64,000 bases of DNA from Spirometra erinaceieuropaei (lineage: Eukaryota > Platyhelminthes > Cestoda > Diphyllobothriidea > Diphyllobothriidae): contig CACRXP010000141.1 in the NCBI GenBank assembly GCA_902702965.1, positions 766,613 to 830,612 of the forward strand, given 5' to 3'. Position numbers and translations under genes: made by a program. Positions 26,401 through 35,400 of the stretch are shown here, piece by piece (positions within the stretch are counted from its first letter, which is position 1; each line of letters begins with the position of its first letter). A model generated the notes under the pieces. That model saw nothing but the letters and a program-made list of their open reading frames with translations. It searched no databases and was not told the DNA's origin.

Positions 26401-29400
26401 GTGCGGTGCTATAATTTCGGTGGTTTAACTCTTTTCACCATCGTACTGGCAAAATCTTTAAATTAGTTCCTATGTTAACGACAACAAACAGAAGTGAGAA
26501 GGCCTCCTTGCCCTCAATACACTTTGTAAAATAATTAATAGGGCGCGCTTCGCGGTTATGTAACACAAAAGTCGGGCTTCACCACAGTAGTGCCATGCTA
26601 TTAAAATCGGAGTGAAAATGATCCGGGGCGTCTCTGAGGGGTGGGGGGGGCTAATGCTGGCTGACCGCTTCATGCGACTCGACATCTACCCAACAACTGC
26701 ATAACCGTATAGTTTTTAACCCAGAACAAGAAATATGGGATATGTGGGCAGCGGAAGGCCCTAGCTCAAGGTCAACACTGCCAACTGGCCTCACTTAAAG
26801 TAGCGAGGTGCGCGCGCGCGCGCACAGAACTAGGTTTAAATGGCACACCACCTGCGACATGAGTCATTGGTGCCTGCGTCAAACAGGCGCAATTTTAGCA
26901 TGAACAACCAGCCCCGCAATCAGAATGCACACAGGTAAGCCCGATGAAGGAGGTTTCTTTTGAGGCATTCCGGGTAACAAATTCTGCTGCCATCCACTGA
27001 TGGTAGTTTCTCGCAGGTCCCCTAGTCGATAAAAAGCTGAGAAAGTCGGGTTGTGATTGAATTATTGGAGTCCCCCGATCGAACCAGATGTGATCGAGGT
27101 TGTTAGCGCATTCAGCATCCACGCAGCCTACTTTAACTCACTCAAACGTGCCGACTTCAGTTTGGTTGTTAAGAGCGAGATCCACTTAATTTTTCGGGAA
27201 AGTTATGTTAGTCAGACCCGATAGGTGGGATAAGGGGTATTGGGGTATCTAATTTCTATTAAAAATCACTTAAAAGAATTTGCATTAATAAATACATAAC
27301 ATAAAACCGCAGTTGCAAGTAAATGCTTACAACGTAGGCGAAAACTACGGAGCCTATGAAGATACCAGCTTGAAGGGACTAAAAGGAAAAAATAAATCGA
27401 CGAAGATAAAGTCGAGTTATAAAGAAAACAACACAAGAAGTCAGTAACAGGCATTTTGAGCAGTTCTAACTAACACGTGGGTTACATATCCGAGGAAGTT
27501 TAATTAAACAGTGCTTTAAAAGAACTGGTCCACGTCTCGTTAAGTAAATTTAGGAATTCTATACTTTATCAGAAGTGGCCTCAGCTGACCGACATTGATG
27601 ATGGGTAATTTTATCTATAGTGGAAGTTAATTCATGTAATGTGTGCAAGTATTCAGCATAATTCAGGCCGGGTACGAGTGCGATTACGGATACAAATGGA
27701 GGATACGTTGTGGGTTAAACGACTGAGAACAGGGTACTGGTTTTAAACCATCATCTTTTTACCTACGGAACGTTACAAATGGTCCTTTCGTTTATTCTTT
27801 GAGCTATACAATCGGCAAACGCACACCGATCTTTCACAATAATCTTCCTACGTTTTCTAAAGAAGTCACAATCGTTCAATACCTTCTAGATCCAGTTCTC
27901 CAGTTCTAATTGTGTACAAGAAGATGCAATGGCAGGGGTTACAACGAAGGTTGTAATAGCCACTGCAGCTGTCCAACCGGCTCAGAACCCGCTGGTCGAT
28001 TACAAAGATCGTTCGTGCATCTGCTTTCAGCTAGGCTGAAATTGTTACGGGTTCGAACAAAATGAAGTCCGGTCCAGCAAGACAGTTACTATGGGCACTA
28101 ATCGGTTGCTGTCAGTTGACGTTTACGTGCTCTCTCAAAGTATACTAGCAATTTCTTTTATTTGTACTTCAGTCGTAAATAAAAGATGACTGTCAAACTT
28201 TAAGGAGCGCATACTGCAAGACAGCAATCTTATCTTCACTTACCACCCTTTTTATGGACGAGGTTAACCAAAGTGCCTACTGGCACAAGCAGCTGCGAGA
28301 ATGAAATTTTAAAAGAACAGACTGTAGACATTTTCATTCTTTTATAAGTTACTGACTTTTTTGTTTGAATTTTATTTAGGTAAAGACTTCACTGAGTTCG
28401 ACTGGCCAGCAGCTTTCCAATAAACTCACTTCAATAGGCTAGGCCTAATAGACCATTGTTAAATGCTGAAAATGCCAGAAGGCATAAAAAGGACTATGAT
28501 TATGTTTACGTTGCTTTGGAAAGGACAATGAGGATAATTCAAGACCACACCTGCTGAACAACTAACGCTGTCGCACACGCCCGTCAGGTAATTTAATTTA
28601 ATATCTTTACCTTTTTAAGCATTTCGGCTTTTTCACGGTGTCTTTTTAAATGTCTACTGTTTATTCCAGCAAATGTATCTGGCGTCATTTACCGAACTAA
28701 TTAATCTGCGTCCTTAAGTCACTCCGATGCAGCAGGTTTCCCCTTAATAAAACAGAAAAACTTAAGGCTAAATACTGACTTAAAAGTCCCTTTTTAGAGC
28801 ATCCGCCCATGTATTTTTATTTGGCTTTTGCAGGCAATACAACAAAGATAGATCGCTCAGCGTTGTAGTTCGTGCCCATAAAGCATGGACGGTGACGTCA
28901 GTAAGCAATTCTTATGCAGCATGCAATGGTTTGTCGGTTTCAGTTTACCATATCATTTAATTCCAGTCAGTGTAAAATGCATAAAACAAGTAACAGCAGT
29001 AATGAGAAGCCTCCTTATTGACTCATGCCTGCAGAGATTCACAACAGCAACAATCGGCGACTGACAAGTTAGCAGGATGCCTTACGGCACGTGGGGATGC
29101 AGTCGCAAAAGTGGATAAGCACGCCCTAATGTATAGCTGATATTAACGACACTGAGTTTGGAGGTGTTGGGCAACCCATCCTGAAACTCGAGTTCACGTG
29201 ACATCGACAGGTATTGGTGCTGAATGCCACGATATGTTTAACAAGGTTCCCTCCTATCTGCGCCGTTAAAACGAATAGTGAGCTATGGAAATACAACACT
29301 CCTAGCTGACTTATCTGATCAGCGTATTTTATGCAGGCCAGCCTATTTTGAAGGCGGTTGTTAAGATCACGGGATCATGCATTCTCCCAGCTTGCACTGG

Positions 29401-32400
29401 CAAAATTTCCTCCTATGACACACTAATAGGTATGTGCAACTTCTTCCCTTAGATGCCAACGTTGGGTATATGCCAGGGAGTCATGTGGCTGTTGAGTAAA
29501 CGAGACTACGTCATGAATCTTTATGTGTCACGCGACTAAGCCCCACAGTATGTACTGTTGGCGAGTCAAATCTAATACTGCACCAACACTGTCTCTAGCT
29601 GGCTAACCAACCGAAGTGAAGTCGGCGTGGTTCATAAAATCAGAGTGCCTTTGAGAGAGTGTGTGCTTGCGTAAATCGGTATGACAGGTGTATTTAACAC
29701 ACATACATGGCGCAACTTAAACTGAGTCTCACGCGATGTGAGCCATGAGTTCCTGTGTTGTTTCCTGTCAGCCAAACATGAACAGGCACATACAAGACGA
29801 GAGAGAGAGAGGCAGATAAAGAAATAGGGGGGGGAGGGAGAACAATGCCGATAGTGGGGACTCCATCCTGACGGAAAATTAGCGCATTTTGCATCATTAT
29901 AAACCTAACGCGCTGGAATCTATCCCGACTCGCCAAAAGTCCTAGCTTGAAAGGCTGCCAGTTGATGGGTAACTCGGTCATAGTTAGAATTCAGAGTCGG
30001 ATTTTAATGACTTCACTCCAATCTGGCCTCCATGGTAATCTCACCTACACCAGCTCCGATACCCGTCTAAATAACGGCTGGCGCATGTGAAGTCAGGACA
30101 TGGGACGTGGACCGACCGTTTGGCTTCGTCGGCCACAGCGCCCACGTCCACCTTCGGTCGACTTGTCATCGAAGGACGATGCGTAGGGGAGGAAATACCT
30201 TCATGAGTAATCCGGTGCAGTGGTTGGCATTCTCGCTAATTATGAGCGGACTATAATGTGCAACACGAGTATGATGGTTGCCCAGGCAGCGGGCGAGCTA
30301 TGAGACAGATGTTGGCGTATATCTGGCCGCCACAGGTGGACTAAATTTTTGAAAAATGGAAAACAAATGAGACGCAACTTACGGCATTAAAGATGTTGTC
30401 ATGTGTGTTGCAGGTCTTGCTGGAACTACAGACTGTCAATTGTATGGAGGAGGCAGCCGCTAATGCAGACGATAGTTTCTGTATTTGGGCAGCAATCTCT
30501 GGGACAGTGGCACTTTCCCCAGTCAGAATATTCCAGTCTAGGTCGCTTTGTGTTTGGTCGAGGATGGACAGACAGTCTATTAATGGTAAAAGCAGGCGAT
30601 TAAAAGGGTTTGAAAATGTGATTGTCTATATTTTCCAGATTTTTTCTAATCAGAAAATAACCCATTACAGAAGGAACATTAGTTACTTTTGTGGAGTTAA
30701 TCTTTTGTGTGGAAGATCTACACAGCCTCCACTCCATTCTTTCTCCCCATGTTCACCATGCTTCAATGTCAAGGACTAGTTAGGATGACTTGAGGTGGGT
30801 GATGGGACACTGGCCAAAGAGGAAGAAGTCACGTTAAAGCACATCACATGAACGTCAGTGCCTAAACGCCATGAACCACTCTTCAAAGAGACTATCCCGG
30901 GTGCTTTAATGAGGAAAGTTGACACGCATGTCACGTCTAGAAAGATTCACTACAGTATAAACATTGGTCCTGGGGGGGGGCTAAATAATCTCTGCGGTCA
31001 GCAGCCTCTGAAGCTACGACAACCACTGCCTCGAGATAGCTTAAAGACCCATTTGTTTGTCCATAATAAGGAAACTATGTGCTAAGGCTGAAGTGGACCA
31101 ACTCAATTCTGTCCTATAAGTTCCTCTTTTGAAACAGGTTTAGCATATTATGGATGATATCGGCACCGTGACTGACAGGCCGTTATGCTTCTCTTGTGAG
31201 CAACTATCCGAACCTATGGTTCATCTCCCATGATTATCGATTTTTGAAAAGGTCGTCGCATGATTGGCGCATGAGTGATTAATGGCTAGTTTCGTAAATG
31301 CACACACGATCCAACAGTTACAGGGAGACTTGGATGTACAGGTAAGGTGCAGGCACGGGAAGCGTACATGACTGGCTTTGGCCGGGAATTCTGGCACTGG
31401 TTGTCCTGTCGTTTTCTGATACCTTCGCAAGTATCTGACAAGGTTATCGTAAGATAGAAATGTCCGGTCAGAATAGCGACGGGTCGATATAGCCGGAGGT
31501 CCAATTTGAGCAATTAATAGAGAAGACAGTGGAAAACTCAAATACGTCGGCGACGTCGATTACTGTCCGGACAGAAATTATGTTCAGTTTCTGACTCCCA
31601 CAAATAAGTATGCACTTCCAGCGTATGGGAGAATCACAAATACGCTCTCAATGGGCAGAGCAGTTTTAACTTTCATTTTAGGCCGTTAGACTTAACATGT
31701 CCTGCATGATTTCGAAAATTTTCCATCGCGGAACGTAAGGTCAAGTTATGTTCTATGATCTTACTGTGAGTTCTTTACGAACAGACATTCCTAATGCACA
31801 ATTATTTTGCATTAGGAGGCAAAAAGTGAAATAAGGTATTTTTCATAATCTTCTCAGCAGAAAAAGTTGTTTTAGAGTTGACAAAATTCCTATCGATACC
31901 TTAAAAAGACAACCTGGCGAGCATACGTCTGCACACAATAAATTCCCTCCGGACCTTCACACTTATATGGTTATTTAAATAATGAATCAAAAGCTGCTAG
32001 CAGGTAGATAGTTATGCTGAAGCTTGGGTTCTGGGGGAGGGAAGGCGAGTGAAACACCAAAATCTCCGTCAGCTTTAGAGAGATGGTTGGCACCGTGAAA
32101 CGACAATTATAAGCAGGTAGCTGGCTTGATTGTCTTGGTCCATAGCACCCGTGGGACCTGTATGGGGTCCTTCTGTGCGCACAGGACCGGTATGCATAAC
32201 ATGGTTGTCGCCACCTCGAACGTAGCCAACAGGCGCTGCCTAGGTAGTTTTGAACAACTTGACGGAAACTTGTAAATCATTGGGAAGGTCTTTCTGGTAT
32301 ACACACGGGGGTCCACGTGCACCACGTGCGCGAGGATAGAGCTCTTAATGTTCTTTATTTATCCTTTTCTAACCATGATGGGAGACGTGCTTTTATGCAT

Positions 32401-35400
32401 TTGGACAGATTCCGAATCGTGAGACCAATATATCATACCCCACGAGAGCAAGTAAACAAGGAAATGCACAAAGAGGTGGCTGAGCTGGTAGATTCTCATT
32501 GTCCTCTCCGTATAGGATGGGATTAGTGAAAAACAATACATGGGCGTCAGATTCTGGACAGGTACCTGATATAGCTTGAGATAGGCGTCTTCCTACAAGT
32601 TCATCTGGGACGTTCCCTTGAAATAGGACCCCGTTGAAAAGCCTTTTCTTTCCTATCGTCAGCATCTGGGACTTTGGTTGTTTCTTGGGCATATTTTTAG
32701 CAACGAATCGATGAAGGTGCCCGTTATGGCGAAAGAGACCTTCGACAATCTTAAGCTCTCTCTCAATGCTCTCAGCCAAGCAGTTCCTCCTCGCCCTTTG
32801 CGGTAAGCAGCGGACTAAACTAGGTTTCGGATTTAGCGGTACAAAACTCTCAAAGTGGATGCATGTCCCGGACAACGTCTTTTTACAGCAGACGTTACGC
32901 CGAATATTGCCTTCAGGCCTTCTACTCAGAAGCACGTTCAGGAAGGGAAGCGAATAGTACTGTTCCTCTTACAGCACAAATTTTATTGACGGGCGCCTGT
33001 GGAACTGAGACATCAATCGCTACGATGCACCCACGAATACATCCTCCATGTAGCACCTATAGTATCTCGGACCGTTGGGCTGATGACGTAGCTGGAATGT
33101 TTCTACCTTGCCCATGAATATATACTCCGTAAACGGACCCGTAGCTATCCCGTCCATTTGTCTATGTAGACTGTTATCAAAGAAGAACTGAACGTTCAAG
33201 GTACACCTCAGTAACAACGCCTTGAGGGCATTTATTGACATTCCTATATCCTACTAATTTAAAACAATGAAATCACAGAGGTAGTTGACCGTTTCCGTTT
33301 CCCCGATCTGCAACATAATTACCTACTTACCCGTTTCTTTATATTTATTATTTCAACAGCAATATGAATGTATAGGCCCGGAGAGAACTTCTCGAAACTA
33401 TACATATGTCCGCCAAATGGTCTTTAAAAAGAGTTGTTTTAAATTTGTACCTCAACGCCAAATCTCGAAAATGCACGTTCTATATAATCAAGTAGCTTAG
33501 CAGCTTGCGAATCACAGAGTCGGAGTGAAGTTTCTGAAATGTTTTAGTGGTTATGATTCAATAAATAATTAAAAAGCATCCGGCATTACGAAGATCGCAT
33601 CCTACGAGTAGCGATCGAGTTATACCATCTGAGAAAAGGTCGATCAAAACACAAAATTTGCAAAAATCACTAGGGAATGTCAAATATAAAGGCATAATGA
33701 ATAAAAAGAAAGAAAAGACAAGAAAGTCGAGAGATAACATAAAAGTTAACATTAAAAGGATGCAAACACACGATTTACTGTCTAAAATGTACAGCGGAGA
33801 AAGAGCTTTTTGCATGGAAAAGAAAGGAACATGTAAATTAAAACGGTATAACTGACAAAATAGGGCGACGCCTAAAGCAAGCGATATAAAAAATCACACA
33901 GAGGGAGGCGGATAAAAATAAGAATAACTATGAAATCTTCAAACAATAAATGAGAAACGTACCACTACTTCGGTCGCCAATGAAAAGTCTTAAAGACGAT
34001 CGGAAATATAGTTGCGACAATTTTTGAACAACCGGAGCCAAGTTCACCATTTCTGGTGCTAAGCGAAACCACCCCGTTGGAGTAAGTCGTCTGCTTGGTA
34101 GATTTCCTAATAGGAGGTAAGGGATTCCCTTGCCCGTCATATTCAGGGCAAAATCATCAAAAAAGTCCCCTACGGCAACCGAAAACCTGGCCGCTGAAAG
34201 AAGAAAAAGAAAACTCGAGTTAACTGAAAGGGTGGACGTAGTAGAGAGGTATTCTTTAACACATCGCTAACATCCTGTCCAAGTTAATTGGGCAAGTAAT
34301 TAGTGGATCTGGCTGCCCTTTATGAATGCAGCAAGCAATGCTAAAAAACGTAAATATTTTATTTAAAATTCCTGAAAATTACCAACCACAATGACCCTAT
34401 AGATAGAATCCTTGCACACTGAATGCATTCATTGAGTTGGAAAATTGTGCATGTTGCAAGAATCAAGTAAACACGACTAATAGTAAAATGTGTATGGTAG
34501 CGCTTTCATACAAATGTACAATTTAGTGTATGACACATTATGGGTCGAATGCATACATACCACAACCACAAAGGAAACGGTTGATATAAAAAGTAAGACC
34601 AGTAGGAGCCCAAAAGGCGTATAAAATGAATTACCTGGAGCAGTTGATGGAAAGCCCCTGTAGTCCTCCGGTTTAACCTTAAGTACTTGCAAACACGCCG
34701 AGGTCATACTTCCGAGTGGACTCAGATCCGTGGGAATATAGCCTTCGACAGATGGAGATATTTAGCAAGTAACTTTTTATAATATGATTTCTGAAATATT
34801 TAAACTGGTAATTCCTAACTGGAACAACTGTGAATATATTCACAGGCCCCGGGGCTATACGTTGCCAGGCGGGGCTGGTGCTAGCAGGGTAAGCTTCTCA
34901 TATCATGTGATATCTCATGAAAGCATCACTATTGGAATGACGAGGGCATACCATTTTCAATGTATGACGGATAAATTCATTCCATAAAATTTTGAAAATT
35001 ATTTGCTAATTTTACACAAATTGCCTTTCTTGAGAAGGGGGTTTTCCGCAATAGCTATAACATTCTAACTTAGGTATACCTGATATATCAGATTCTGGTG
35101 TTAAAATATCAACAAAAATGGCAAAATATAAGAATAATTGTAATTTTTATTGTCAAGTCTTCGTCTCGAAAGTTCGAAATTATTAATTTCCAATCGCCAT
35201 GGGCGGGCCGCAGCCCAAAAGCAAACATTCAATTACCGACGCCCTTTCAGCGCGTTATGTTCAGAAAACAGAAACTTCCGTATTAAAAGTCAAAAAAGCG
35301 GTTTTTTCCCAGCGACTCACCTACAGTTATTATATAGCAGTTTTCTACATTGCCCAAGAGACCGATAAGAAAACAAAGGAGGAAAATAGGGCGCGTAACC

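Noticed and set aside
32393..32935. 180-codon minus frame as a host exon
   Set aside because: Motifs such as SRRPEGNIRR and RLSQAISGT identify it as a Penelope-like connector region.
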